DNA from: Acinetobacter lanii
Lineage (GTDB): Bacteria > Pseudomonadota > Gammaproteobacteria > Pseudomonadales > Moraxellaceae
Reading direction: 5' to 3'
Assembly (NCBI RefSeq): GCF_011578285.1
Contig: NZ_CP049916.1
Location: 1,488,001 to 1,552,000, forward strand
DNA length: 64,000 bases
Below, piece after piece: positions 1-8,088 of the stretch. The notes under the pieces are model-generated. The model was not told the DNA's origin. It saw only the letters and a list, made by a program, of their open reading frames with translations, and ran no database searches. Both the position numbers and the translations under genes were made by a program. The first letter of the stretch is position 1. Each line of letters starts with the position of its first letter.

Positions 1-272
<272 letters not shown>

Positions 273-295
273 TCATTCATGATTAATTTAGATTT

Positions 296-328
296 AAAAA
301 AACCACTCTGATTAGAGTGGTTTTTTTA
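296..328 (+). terminator. Intrinsic terminator of eno
   Basis: An 8-bp stem (AACCACTC with GAGTGGTT) is followed by a run of seven T, about 25 bases after the eno stop. Confidence 0.85.
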
Positions 329-801
329 TTGGTCAGGAATATATTGCTCATGGTCCTGAATTTATACAATTAACTTATATGGATAAAACAAATTAGGTTT
401 ATCGTTCAGACAGTTTCAGTCGGATATGCTTAAAGTTAATGCTCATGAATAAGATCAGATCTTTTATATTTTATGGGGTCGCCTGAAATCAGAATAAATA
501 AAATGAGCTGGCTTAATGCTCTGTATATATAACAATTTTAAACAGCGCAGAGATTTAAAAAGAATAGGATATCGACCTTATAATTTGGTCGTTGGTTATT
601 TTTCTTGATTCATAGTGAATGGTGTGAATCAGTGAAGTTAAACTGTAAATTTTCATAAGACTTAAATATGGTATGAAACGTATTATCAGCGAGTATTTTG
701 TTCAGCTTTTTCAGTTTTGCAACAGTTTGAGGTACTTCATAGAAAACATTTCATGTATATTAGTGCATTAATTCAATGCCGTTAAAATAAGACCAAAATT
801 C
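329..801. other. Long intergenic gap, nothing assigned
   Basis: About 470 AT-rich bases between the eno terminator and ftsB hold no open frame of convincing length, no tRNA and no clear structured RNA. The ftsB promoter must lie here. A TATATT hexamer at 756-761 is a possible -10 box, but no good -35 box is seen at the right spacing. Confidence 0.4.
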
Positions 802-1191
802 ATGTTAGACGTCTTTAAAACAACTTCGAGTCGAGTGATTCTGGGGATTGCGATCATTATGATCATCGTCCTGCAATATCGCTTTTGGTTTGGTGAGGGG
901 GGGTATTTCCCGCATCAAGCATTACTTCAACAAATCCAACAACAAGTTGAAGCCAACGAAGAGCTCAAAGAGCGTAATCGAATTTTGGCGGCAGAAGTAT
1001 ACGATTTAAAAAATGGCGTTGAAGCCATTGAAGAACATGCCCGTTTAGATTTAGGTCTGATTAAGCCACATGAAACATTTGTACAAATGAGTACGATTAG
1101 TAGTAACTATAAACCGATCTATATTGATCCAAATGCGAAAGTAGATGTTCGAACCAATGAAGCGGATTCAGATGCACTCATTACTCAATAA
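802..1191 (+). CDS. ftsB: Cell division protein FtsB
   Basis: FtsB is a bitopic inner-membrane protein that joins FtsL and FtsQ in the division-site complex activating septal peptidoglycan synthesis. The 129-residue product has a short cytoplasmic start, one membrane segment at about residues 12-30, then a coiled coil (about 40-75) rich in Gln, Glu and Leu. It ends its core with the family motif EEHARLDLGLIKPHETF. The tail of about 30 residues after that motif is longer than in E. coli FtsB, which is near 103 residues. The 3' end overlaps the start of ispD by about 20 bases, suggesting translational coupling. The start was chosen because it places the membrane segment at the N-terminus; no strong ribosome binding site is visible. 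Confidence 0.93.
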   Translation: MLDVFKTTSSRVILGIAIIMIIVLQYRFWFGEGGYFPHQALLQQIQQQVEANEELKERNRILAAEVYDLKNGVEAIEEHARLDLGLIKPHETFVQMSTISSNYKPIYIDPNAKVDVRTNEADSDALITQ

Positions 1192-1882
1192 TCCTAAGTT
1201 ATGGGCAATTATCCCAGCAGCGGGTTCAGGCAGTCGATTTTCAAAAACAGCATTAAAGCAATATCAAACTATTCAAAATAAAACCGTTTTAGAGCATACC
1301 ATTCAACGACTCACAGCGTTGCCACTGAGTGGTTATGTGCTTGCCATTTCTGAACAAGATGATGTGGCGAAAACGTTGAATTTCAATGACCCAGACAAAG
1401 CCATGTTTTGTTTGGGTGGTGCTGAACGTGTTGATTCGGTTTTGAATGGTTTGCGGTATTTATCGGACATTGCTTCAGATGAAGATTGGGTGTTTGTACA
1501 TGATGCAGCTCGTCCATGTGTTTCAATAGAGTGTTTAGAGTGTTTGCTGGCTACCGCCATTGAATCAGATCAAAGTGCAATTTTAGCGATTCCTGTACGC
1601 GATACCTTAAAATGTGTATCCGAAACGCATGATATTGAAAAAACGGTGGATCGTAGTCAACTTTGGCAAGCACAAACCCCGCAAATGGCTAAATTAGGTG
1701 TCTTAAGAAAAGCGATCGAATTTGCTTTGGAAAAGGGCATAAGTATTACTGATGAAGCCAGCGCTTTAGAAACTTTAGGTAAAACAGTCCAAGTTGTAGC
1801 AGGGCGTTCGGATAATATAAAAATTACCTATCCAGAAGATTTAGAGTTGGCTAAATTGATTCTACAATCTCAAAATGTATAA
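1172..1882 (+). CDS. ispD: 2-C-methyl-D-erythritol 4-phosphate cytidylyltransferase
   Basis: IspD transfers CMP from CTP to methylerythritol phosphate, the third step of the non-mevalonate isoprenoid pathway. The protein shows the nucleotide-binding loop PAAGSGSRFSK near the N-terminus, VHDAARPCV in the middle and SDNIKITYPEDLELA near the end, all family signatures. The frame is open from an ATG at 1145, but I prefer the ATG at 1172 (236 residues). It gives the usual length and places the PAAG loop about 15 residues from the start, as in relatives. The gene overlaps ftsB and is closed by a terminator. Another gene of the pathway, dxr, lies at 43238 in this window. Confidence 0.95.
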   Translation: MHSLLNNPKLWAIIPAAGSGSRFSKTALKQYQTIQNKTVLEHTIQRLTALPLSGYVLAISEQDDVAKTLNFNDPDKAMFCLGGAERVDSVLNGLRYLSDIASDEDWVFVHDAARPCVSIECLECLLATAIESDQSAILAIPVRDTLKCVSETHDIEKTVDRSQLWQAQTPQMAKLGVLRKAIEFALEKGISITDEASALETLGKTVQVVAGRSDNIKITYPEDLELAKLILQSQNV

Positions 1883-1915
1883 ATTGTTTGATGTGTTTTA
1901 TCACGATGATTAAAC

Positions 1916-1947
1916 CGAAAGCCTAAAGATATCTTTAGGCTTTTTTA
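1916..1947 (+). terminator. Intrinsic terminator of ispD
   Basis: The stem AAAGCCTAAAGA/TCTTTAGGCTTT is almost perfect and runs into six T. Confidence 0.88.
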
Positions 1948-2037
1948 ATTATTGAAGTGTCCCCAAACAATGAAGTGATTTGTTTTAAAATAGCCTAAGT
2001 TCATGCCTAAATTCGGAGTAAAGGAGGCTGCTTTAAG

Positions 2038-2088
2038 ATGCAAAAACTCACTTGTAATCCATATCATTTATGCTTAGCGTCAAAATAA
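2038..2088 (+). CDS. Possible 16-residue leader ORF
   Basis: An ATG at 2038 is preceded by a near-perfect Shine-Dalgarno sequence (AAAGGAGG, 2020-2027, about 10 bases upstream) and opens a 16-codon frame ending in TAA. It lies about 110 bases before the dadA pseudogene. It could be a leader peptide or the chance remnant of a lost gene. No family is recognisable. It is listed only because of the unusually strong ribosome binding site. Confidence 0.25.
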   Translation: MQKLTCNPYHLCLASK

Positions 2089-3212
2089 ACAGGTGCATAA
2101 CCAGGCCATTTATTTTTCATAAATTTTTTGAATAAATGGGAGTGAGTTATTTGTACTCAAATCAAAGTGAACATTAAAACAAGAATAGAGGTAAGGTATG
2201 CATATTGTTGTCATGGGTGCAGGCGTGACTGGTACAACCACTGCCTACTATTTATCCCAAGTAGGTCATGACGTCACGGTGAATGACCGTCAGCCGAATG
2301 TGGCTTTAGAAACCAGTTTTGCCAATGCAGGTCAAATTTCACTAGGCTATGCCTCGTCGGGCGGTACCCGGTTGGTGTTCCACTCAAAGCATTTAAATGG
2401 ATGTTTCAATATCATGCAGCGCTCAGTATTGGGCTGACAGGAGATATGTATCAATATCACCGGATGATTCATATGCTAGCGGAATTTAATATCAGCCCTT
2501 ATTAAATCAATAAAGAACGCATGGTCAGAATGTTGGAATACAGTCGAGATTGCTTGATCAGTTACGTATCGAGACCAATATTTATTTTGATGAAAGACAA
2601 CTTGGCATACTTTAATTGTTTAGAAAACAAGAGCAACTTGATATTGTCGCTAAAGATACGGAAGTCTTAAAAGAGGAAGGTTTTCCATTTGAGCTGCTCG
2701 ATCATCAAGGTGTGATCAATATTGAATCAGTATTGGCACATGCAACGATTGACTTTGTCGGTGGGTTAAGATTGCCGAATGACCAAATGGGAGACTGTCA
2801 AAAATTTACCACGGAACTTTCAGAAATCGCTAAATTACAAGGCGTACAGTTTCTGTTTAACATCATATTAAAACCATTGAAGAAGATGTAGATCAGATCA
2901 AAGTCATTGTGTTAAGGAGGGGTGAAAAAATCAAAGGGGGTGCGTATGTGATGGCATAGGGGAGTTACAGCCATGAAATGCTGAAATTGATTGGTATCGA
3001 TACACCCGTTTATCCGCTGAAATGCTGTTCTTTTACGACCAAGATCATTGATCCAAAACGTTCACCTGTTTCGATCATCTTAGATGAAAGCTACAAGATT
3101 GCATTAACGCACTTTGGTGATCGCATTTGGGTTGGTGGAATGAAGGGAATTAACGGTTTTGATCGTTTGCTGAATCATAGCCGAGAAGGTATAGCTAAGT
3201 ATAGAATATAAG

Positions 3213-3731
3213 CTACATCATCTTGAATGCAATATCCAAAGCGTCGGGAAGTGTTTTATTGCTATGGGCAACCATATGTCTGACTTTACTTTTTAGGACA
3301 GACCATGCTCTCTCAATAGGATTTAGATCAGGACTATATGCAGGTAGATAAACAATTCTTATCTGATATCGTGCTGCCAAGTCATCAATTACTCGACCTT
3401 TATGAATGGATGCATTATCTAGAATCAGCAAATAACTCTTAGTCTGATCATCCTTTTGCTTTAAATCCTGCAACAAATATTCCAACCAACAGACAAAAAT
3501 ATTCCGATCACACGAACCGTGAAAAACTAAAGGTTGAGTAAACTTGAATGGTGCATTTGATCTGACCGCACTGATCATACTGAGTCTCGTGCCATGCCCA
3601 CCTGACTTAAATGCATGACAACGTTGACCTTTTGGAGACCAACCATATTCTGCGGTTTCATTGGTATTGATGCCTGATTCATCGATATAAAGAATGTGAT
3701 CTTCACCATATTGCTGCTTCCACTGAGGCAA
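3213..3731 (-). CDS. IS630-family transposase, catalytic frame (orfB)
   Basis: The 172-residue frame is the DDE catalytic domain. The first Asp lies in LYIDESGINTNE, the second in LLILDNASIHKG, and the final acidic residue in YSPDLNPIERAWSVLKSK, a combination diagnostic of IS630/Tc1 transposases. The frame is open upstream of the ATG at 3731 back to the A7G slip site at about 3790, and the intervening residues (KSFLYKQACKLSRAVFEW) look like coding sequence. The part is therefore probably expressed by -1 frameshifting from orfA rather than from its own start. The frame ends just inside the left inverted repeat. All catalytic residues are present, so the element may be active. Confidence 0.88.
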   Translation of the reverse strand: MPQWKQQYGEDHILYIDESGINTNETAEYGWSPKGQRCHAFKSGGHGTRLSMISAVRSNAPFKFTQPLVFHGSCDRNIFVCWLEYLLQDLKQKDDQTKSYLLILDNASIHKGRVIDDLAARYQIRIVYLPAYSPDLNPIERAWSVLKSKVRHMVAHSNKTLPDALDIAFKMM

Positions 3732-3754
3732 ACACCATTCAAATACAGCACGGC

Positions 3755-4132
3755 TTAACTTGCAGGCTTGTTTGTAGAGAAAACTCTTTTTTTACGCGTC
3801 CAACCCATCTTATTTAGAGCTTTTAAAATGACATGATAGCCAACGCTATAACCGAATTTCTGTTCAAACAAATGAATAAGATCTTTAGCTTGGGTAAATG
3901 GCGTTGTTTTTACAAATGCTTCAAAAGCTTGCAGGTCCAGAATCTTTGAGGGACGTCCTACATTTGGAGACTTAGGTTGTTTGAGTTGACCAGTCTGCTG
4001 TTCGATCAGGATCCAATCATCGAGCGTGGTTCTGGCAATATTAAATATTTCGCACGTCTTAGATTTATGCTTTGACTCTTTATAAAACTGCATGGCTTTT
4101 TCGCGTAAATCGACAGAATATGTTTTTGGCAT
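3755..4132 (-). CDS. IS630-family transposase, N-terminal frame (orfA)
   Basis: This 125-residue product carries the helix-turn-helix DNA-binding part of an IS630 transposase: the start YSVDLREKAMQFYKESK, the recognition stretch IFNIARTTLDDWI, the linker GRPSK and a second winged-helix-like region. Near its end the message strand reads seven A followed by G (3793 down to 3786), encoding Lys-Lys-Arg. Slipping back one base there enters the frame of orfB, so a full transposase of about 300 residues can be made as a frameshift fusion. Without slippage translation stops 15 codons later. The start is the ATG close to the right inverted repeat. Confidence 0.88.
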   Translation of the reverse strand: MPKTYSVDLREKAMQFYKESKHKSKTCEIFNIARTTLDDWILIEQQTGQLKQPKSPNVGRPSKILDLQAFEAFVKTTPFTQAKDLIHLFEQKFGYSVGYHVILKALNKMGWTRKKRVFSTNKPAS

Positions 4133-4467
4133 GGTCTTAAAGATTAAAGTTTTTTCTATTGTAGCTCATCTTAAACTTTTAGCTATACTTTGATCATGGT
4201 ACTTGAACAGCTTTTCCCTAATGCTAGTGATTTGAGCAATGCGCATTTTTGGACTGGGCTACGACCTGCAAAGCCTGATGGAACACTAATAGTGGGTAAA
4301 ACAAATTATAAAAATTTATATACCAATACAGGGCGCGGCACATTAGGTTGGACCATGAGTTGTGGTTCAGCCAAATTATTGACTGATATTATTTCGAATC
4401 AAACACCACAGATTGAATATGATGATTTGAATATGTTTCGGAATTTATAATCAATACGTTATAAACT

Positions 4468-5028
4468 TCAAACATGTAAATGGATTTCAATAAACTGATG
4501 TTGACCATGTGGTGAGCCCATTTTTTTTAGAATAGGGTCTGCTGATAAACTGAAATAAGCATATTGATGTTCCAATAGCTGTAGCGTCGATTCATTTAAC
4601 TCAAACTTGTGCTGATATTGTGATGTATCAAGGTCTGTGTGAATGATTAATTTTGCAATCTCTTGCAGAAATTGAACATAGACTTCTAATGAAAAAGGTT
4701 GCAATGCTTTTACAATATGAAAGGTTAGTTCAAATCCATATTTGCTGATCAGATTGCCATAACTTACTTCATTGTAATACAGTGCTGATAGACCATAGCT
4801 GACACAATATAAATGGCCATCCTCCCATTCACACACCGCAATATTATCCAATAAGTCATTCGGGTCACTATTTTTATAATGATGAAATGCGCAATTGGGG
4901 AGCATAGATCTTAAATGGCGATCTATGGCATGCCATCCAACGGCAAAATCGGGTGAAAACATTGCCTTGTATTGGGTGGTGTTAAAAAATTTAGGATGAG
5001 ATTTGGTTAAGGAAATTAATTTAGTCAT
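4468..5028 (-). CDS. Suppressor-of-fused (SUFU) domain protein
   Basis: The 186-residue cytoplasmic protein shows the bacterial SUFU pattern: GWHAIDRHL, then a Tyr/Lys-rich spacer with DLLDNIAVCEW, HLYCVSYGLSALYYNE and KYGFELTFHIVK, followed by a region around FLQEIAKLIIHTDLD. Length fits the single-domain bacterial members. In bacteria such proteins are found alone or as immunity proteins beside polymorphic toxins. No toxin gene is visible next to it here, so the role is unknown. It faces the dadA pseudogene tail with only 17 bases between stops, and its start is about 100 bases from the glycine riboswitch, on the other strand. The assignment rests on motif pattern alone. Confidence 0.75.
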   Translation of the reverse strand: MTKLISLTKSHPKFFNTTQYKAMFSPDFAVGWHAIDRHLRSMLPNCAFHHYKNSDPNDLLDNIAVCEWEDGHLYCVSYGLSALYYNEVSYGNLISKYGFELTFHIVKALQPFSLEVYVQFLQEIAKLIIHTDLDTSQYQHKFELNESTLQLLEHQYAYFSLSADPILKKMGSPHGQHQFIEIHLHV

Positions 5029-5129
5029 TTGAATTTATTCATTTTTTAAATTTCATTTACATCTATTGACTATTCATTAGATCAAGAATGGCATATACAT
5101 TGCTATATAACAAATATATTTATAAAACA

Positions 5130-5350
5130 TGTTTGTTACAGGAGAGATGTTCTTTAGAACACGCCGAAGGAGCAACAACCCCGGAAACTCTCAGGCAAAA
5201 GGACTGTAATGAGCCAATAACATCTGGAGAGAAGTCTAAACTGAAATTTTAATTGATTTTAATTAATGGCTTAGACTCACCGAAGGGGATGAACTTATAC
5301 AAATAGGTTGTAGGGGTTCAGAAGCTCTCAGGTACCGTGACAGATGGGGC
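5130..5350 (+). promoter_or_regulatory. Tandem glycine riboswitch
   Basis: Two glycine aptamers lie back to back. The first (about 5134-5215) has GGAGAG, CGCCGAAGGAGCAA, ACTCTCAGGCAAAAGGAC and a P1 helix GTTACA/TGTAAT-like pair. A short linker leads to the second (about 5230-5348), with GGAGAG, a long P3a arm around TCTAAAC/GCTTAGA, CACCGAAGGGG, then GCTCTCAGGTACCGTGACAGA. The CUCUCAGG cores and the CCGAAGG bulges are the known glycine-contacting elements. The riboswitch ends about 35 bases before the start codon of the DadA-like gene, so glycine should control that gene. In related bacteria glycine riboswitches usually turn glycine-catabolic genes on; the direction here is inferred. Confidence 0.93.
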
Positions 5351-5355
5351 AGCGT

Positions 5356-5374
5356 TTGGAATCACTGATTCCAA
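5356..5374 (+). promoter_or_regulatory. Hairpin abutting the ribosome binding site
   Basis: The 8-bp perfect stem TTGGAATC/GATTCCAA with a three-base loop sits between the second aptamer and the start codon. Its last two bases are the first two of the Shine-Dalgarno sequence AAGGAG (5373-5378). No T-run follows, so it is not a terminator. It may be part of the expression platform acting on translation. Confidence 0.45.
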
Positions 5375-5385
5375 GGAGAATACGT

Positions 5386-6630
5386 ATGCCACATATCGTC
5401 GTCATTGGTTCAGGGATCACAGGGGTCACATCAGCCTATGAATTGTCTCAATTGGGTTATCAAGTCACAGTAATTGATAAGCATCTTTTTCCTGCCATGG
5501 AAACCTCATTTGCCAATGGTGGGCAACTCTCAGCATGTAATGCAGAAGTGTGGAATCAAAAAGCCACAGTACTTAAAGGGATTAAATGGATGGCGCAAAA
5601 AAATGCACCATTACTGCTCAATCCCTCTTTTGATTTGCATAAATATGCTTGGTTGTTGGAATTTTTAGGCAATATCAAACATTATGAAGCCAATACCAAA
5701 AATACCGTCAAAATGGCACTGATCGCACGTGAGCGTTTATTTCAAATTGCTCAACAGGAAAGTATTGATTTTGATTTGGAGAAACGAGGCATTCTGCATT
5801 TCTATCATTCTGAATATGATTATGAGATAGCAACACGTGTTAATGACTTGTTATGCGCTGGGGGGTTGGCACGACACGCAATTAGTAATGAAGAAATTAA
5901 AAGTATCGAACCGAGTCTTACAGGACAGTATTATGCAGGCTTTTATTGTCCTGATGATGCTACAGGAGATATTCACAAGTTCACCACAGGTTTAGCAGAA
6001 GCATCTAAAAAGTATGGTGTGTGTTATGTGTTTGGGATGGAAGTGGTGGATGTGAAGCATCATGACAAGGGTGTACAAATTCAATATCGTCAAAGTACCG
6101 AAAATATTAAAGTTCAAGCCGAAGTTATTGAGCATCTTGATGCTGACGCTGTATTGGTGTGTGGCGGCGTGAGCAGTTACCATTTGGCTCAACAGTTGGG
6201 TGATCGCATTAACATCTATCCTGTAAAAGGCTATTCCATTACGGTACAACTTGAAGATCAAGCGAGTATTGATCATGCTCCTTGGATAAGCTTATTGGAT
6301 GAAAGTGCCAAAATTGTGACTTCACGCTTGGGAAAAAATCGGTTACGTGTCGCAGGTACGGCGGAGTTTAATGGTTATAACCGAGATATTCGTGCTGATC
6401 GTATTCAACCGCTTATTGATTGGACCAACCGAAATTTTGATATTTCCACAGAACATTGTATACCTTGGGCAGGCTTAAGACCGATGATGCCGAATATGAT
6501 GCCAGTGGTGAGACGCGGGAAACATGAACGTGTCTTTTATAATACGGGGCACGGACATTTGGGTTGGACCTTGTCAGCTGCCACAGCGGCCATGATCAGT
6601 CAGGAAATTGCAGCGGCGATTCCCGTGTAA
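5386..6630 (+). CDS. DadA-like FAD-dependent D-amino acid dehydrogenase, glycine-riboswitch controlled
   Basis: The 414-residue protein belongs to the DadA/glycine-oxidase flavoprotein family. It has the FAD-binding loop VIGSGITGVTSAYEL at residues 4-18, METSFANGGQLS, the central CPDDATGDIHKFTTGLAE (DadA: LPNDETGDCQLFT), VCGGVSSYHLAQQLG, YPVKGYSITV, and the C-terminal NTGHGHLGWTLSAAT that closes over FAD. Such enzymes deaminate D-amino acids or glycine to 2-oxo acids at the membrane. The frame opens upstream at 5344, inside the riboswitch. The ATG at 5386 is preferred because AAGGAG precedes it by seven bases and the FAD loop then starts at residue 4. Control by glycine suggests that glycine or a related compound is substrate or signal. 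It differs clearly from the dadA pseudogene, for example GGQLSACNAEV in place of AGQISLGYA. Confidence 0.88.
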   Translation: MPHIVVIGSGITGVTSAYELSQLGYQVTVIDKHLFPAMETSFANGGQLSACNAEVWNQKATVLKGIKWMAQKNAPLLLNPSFDLHKYAWLLEFLGNIKHYEANTKNTVKMALIARERLFQIAQQESIDFDLEKRGILHFYHSEYDYEIATRVNDLLCAGGLARHAISNEEIKSIEPSLTGQYYAGFYCPDDATGDIHKFTTGLAEASKKYGVCYVFGMEVVDVKHHDKGVQIQYRQSTENIKVQAEVIEHLDADAVLVCGGVSSYHLAQQLGDRINIYPVKGYSITVQLEDQASIDHAPWISLLDESAKIVTSRLGKNRLRVAGTAEFNGYNRDIRADRIQPLIDWTNRNFDISTEHCIPWAGLRPMMPNMMPVVRRGKHERVFYNTGHGHLGWTLSAATAAMISQEIAAAIPV

Positions 6631-6659
6631 ATATATTTTTAGATCTGTTTATTTTAAAG

Positions 6660-6692
6660 CAAAAAGGCATGGATTGAACATGCCTTTTATGT
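6660..6692. terminator. Bidirectional terminator
   Basis: The stem AAAAGGCATG/CATGCCTTTT has T-runs on both strands and lies between the converging DadA-like gene and nfsB. Confidence 0.8.
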
Positions 6693-6699
6693 TTGAGTT

Positions 6700-7353
6700 T
6701 TAAAGCTGAGTGAAAATCACTTCAGGGTTTAAACGTGATTTAGGCAGTTTTGCATTGAAATCATTTTCACTACGATAGCCCAGTGTTAAGAGAACAGAAG
6801 GAATGAGACCTTTTTCTGCTAAGCCAAGTTCTTCAGAGATAATTTTTTCATTGAAACCGCCAATCGGGGTGGCATCAATCTGTTCAATCCCTGCTGCTAG
6901 CAAGATTTGACCTAGGGCAATAAACGTCTGATTTTCAGCCCAACGTTGAATATCACCTTTTTCATTGCGGTAATAGTCGACATATCCGATACGTGCATCT
7001 TTCTGACCTTGCTTGGCATTTTCATCTTTAAAACGACCACTCACATCATCTTGCTGAAGTAAGGCATTTAGATGGTCTTCGCTAATATCGGCTTTAGTGC
7101 AAAATAAAATCGTGTGTGAAGAATCGAGCACTTTAGGTGCATTGTAGGCATATTTACCCACTAAAGACTTAGCAATACGTTGTTTGGCCTCTGTATTGTC
7201 CGCAATAAAATAATGCCACGGCTGAATATTGATTGAAGAAGGGGCTAAACGAAGGATTTGAAGTAAACGATCAAATTGTTGTTGTGGGATTTTTTTAGAA
7301 GCGTCATAAGCTTTGGTGGTGTAACGAGTTTTTGATACGTTAAGTAAATCCAT
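6700..7353 (-). CDS. nfsB: Oxygen-insensitive NAD(P)H nitroreductase, NfsB type
   Basis: NfsB is an FMN enzyme that reduces nitroaromatics, quinones and similar acceptors in two-electron steps. With the ATG at 7353 the protein has 217 residues, the same as E. coli NfsB, and aligns over its whole length. Shared stretches include MDLLNVSKTRYTTKAYDASKK, LAPSSINIQPWHYFIA (FMN-binding Ser and dimer contact), DSSHTILFC, DVSGRFKDENAK, IEQIDATPIGGF and NDFNAKLPKSRL. An in-frame ATG at 7398 would add 15 residues, MITVKSVENHIGESL, without family support. The gene stands alone, converging on the DadA-like gene through a shared terminator. Loss of such enzymes commonly raises nitrofuran resistance; here the gene looks intact. 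Confidence 0.93.
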   Translation of the reverse strand: MDLLNVSKTRYTTKAYDASKKIPQQQFDRLLQILRLAPSSINIQPWHYFIADNTEAKQRIAKSLVGKYAYNAPKVLDSSHTILFCTKADISEDHLNALLQQDDVSGRFKDENAKQGQKDARIGYVDYYRNEKGDIQRWAENQTFIALGQILLAAGIEQIDATPIGGFNEKIISEELGLAEKGLIPSVLLTLGYRSENDFNAKLPKSRLNPEVIFTQL

Positions 7354-7480
7354 CAATGATTCTCCAATATGATTTTCAACTGATTTTACTGTAATCATCC
7401 TATAAATAAAGCATAAAAAAGGCTAAGTTTATATTAGGCTTTAGATTCTATTGCTTAAAAATGAAGCATGACTAAAAAGA

Positions 7481-7515
7481 AAAACTCCTAACAAATCTAT
7501 CATTCATCAGGAGTG
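7481..7515 (-). terminator. Weak terminator downstream of the 7540 gene
   Basis: On the minus strand the stem ACTCCT/AGGAGT, with a loop of about 19 bases, is followed by TTTTTCTTTTT. The long loop lowers confidence. Confidence 0.5.
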
Positions 7516-7539
7516 TCAATAACTGGGCTTTTCAATTGC

Positions 7540-7959
7540 TTAGTATGCGTATTTTAAATCGGTATATTGATTCAGTGACATCGCAACATGTTGGTCAATA
7601 AATTCGCGTACATCTTCAGGGCTCATGGCTGCGCCATCTTTGCTAATCACATGTTCAAGAGGTGCTTGATCGGCAGCTTTAATGCGATACACAAAGTTTT
7701 TCTTTAAGCTATAACCATCATCGGCTTTGATAATATTATTGGTATACACATAACTATGTTCAAAGTTTAAGTCAGTATGCGAGAAAATAAATTGTTCAAA
7801 TAATTTATAAACACTGCCATTTTCTAGATTTTGTAATTCTTCAATCACACTTTGATCAAGATGAATATCATAACGATCTGAGATTTTCTGACCATCAATC
7901 AGAAGTTCAACTTTGTCATTTTCATGATGAGTGACCGTAATATTACTAAAGTTAGACAT
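7540..7959 (-). CDS. Hypothetical protein, 139 residues
   Basis: I do not recognise a family. The acidic, soluble product has no signal peptide or membrane segment. It alternates beta-like strands (ITVTHHENDKVELLIDG at the start) with a helix containing VIEELQNLENG, and ends with SPEDVREFIDQHVAMSLNQYTDLKYAY. Codon usage and composition match the neighbouring core genes, so it is probably a real gene. It stands alone between nfsB and lpxH, with a possible terminator after it. The start at 7959 is followed directly by a plausible coding N-terminus, with a weak purine stretch upstream. Confidence 0.7.
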   Translation of the reverse strand: MSNFSNITVTHHENDKVELLIDGQKISDRYDIHLDQSVIEELQNLENGSVYKLFEQFIFSHTDLNFEHSYVYTNNIIKADDGYSLKKNFVYRIKAADQAPLEHVISKDGAAMSPEDVREFIDQHVAMSLNQYTDLKYAY

Positions 7960-8088
7960 GGTTAGACTCTAAAAATGGGGTTTAAAATGAGTATCTGCTT
8001 TTCTGTTTTGATTACAAGCAGAGTAGGGTTTATTCGTATAAATAAACGTCGCCAGTGCCTGAGTTATATGCTGAAAATTGACTAAAGT

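Larger units (their letters stand above)
3192..4185 (-). mobile_element. Complete IS630-family insertion sequence, about 994 bp
   Basis: The element splits the dadA pseudogene. Its ends are imperfect inverted repeats: TAGCTAA at the left end and its complement at the right, with a second matching block GTAGCT/AGCTAC about 20 bases inward. It is flanked on both sides by the dinucleotide TA, the target duplication typical of the IS630/Tc1 group. The bases outside join in frame into dadA, which fixes the borders to within about two bases because the outer sequence reads TATA. It encodes a two-frame transposase on the minus strand. I cannot name the exact IS. Confidence 0.88.
2198..4450 (+). pseudogene. 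dadA: Broken D-amino acid dehydrogenase gene, interrupted by an IS630-family element
   Basis: DadA is an FAD enzyme of the inner membrane that oxidises D-amino acids such as D-alanine to 2-oxo acids. Here its pieces lie in order. An N-terminal FAD loop and [13 protein letters not shown] occur at 2198-2370. The frame then shifts by one near 2365, and the continuation [12 protein letters not shown] reaches a stop at about 2506. A middle piece with GGLRLPNDQMGDCQKFTTEL follows at 2616-2891, then another with [22 protein letters not shown] and GGMKG at 2978-3189. The C-terminal part with [13 protein letters not shown] and [17 protein letters not shown] resumes after the insertion at about 4188-4450. 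Joining the flanks at the duplicated TA restores the frame exactly. Several independent lesions show the gene is dead. A different, intact DadA-like gene follows at 5386. Confidence 0.92.

Noticed and set aside
329..801. Possible decayed gene in the eno-ftsB gap
   Set aside because: Short fragments in all frames show no recognisable protein similarity, so no pseudogene is claimed.
1145..1171. Upstream ATG of ispD
   Set aside because: It would add nine residues not seen in relatives; the ATG at 1172 gives the family N-terminus.
3213..3731. orfB of the IS as an independent gene
   Set aside because: The frame is open upstream to the A7G slip site and the residues there look coding, so it is more likely the second half of a frameshift product.
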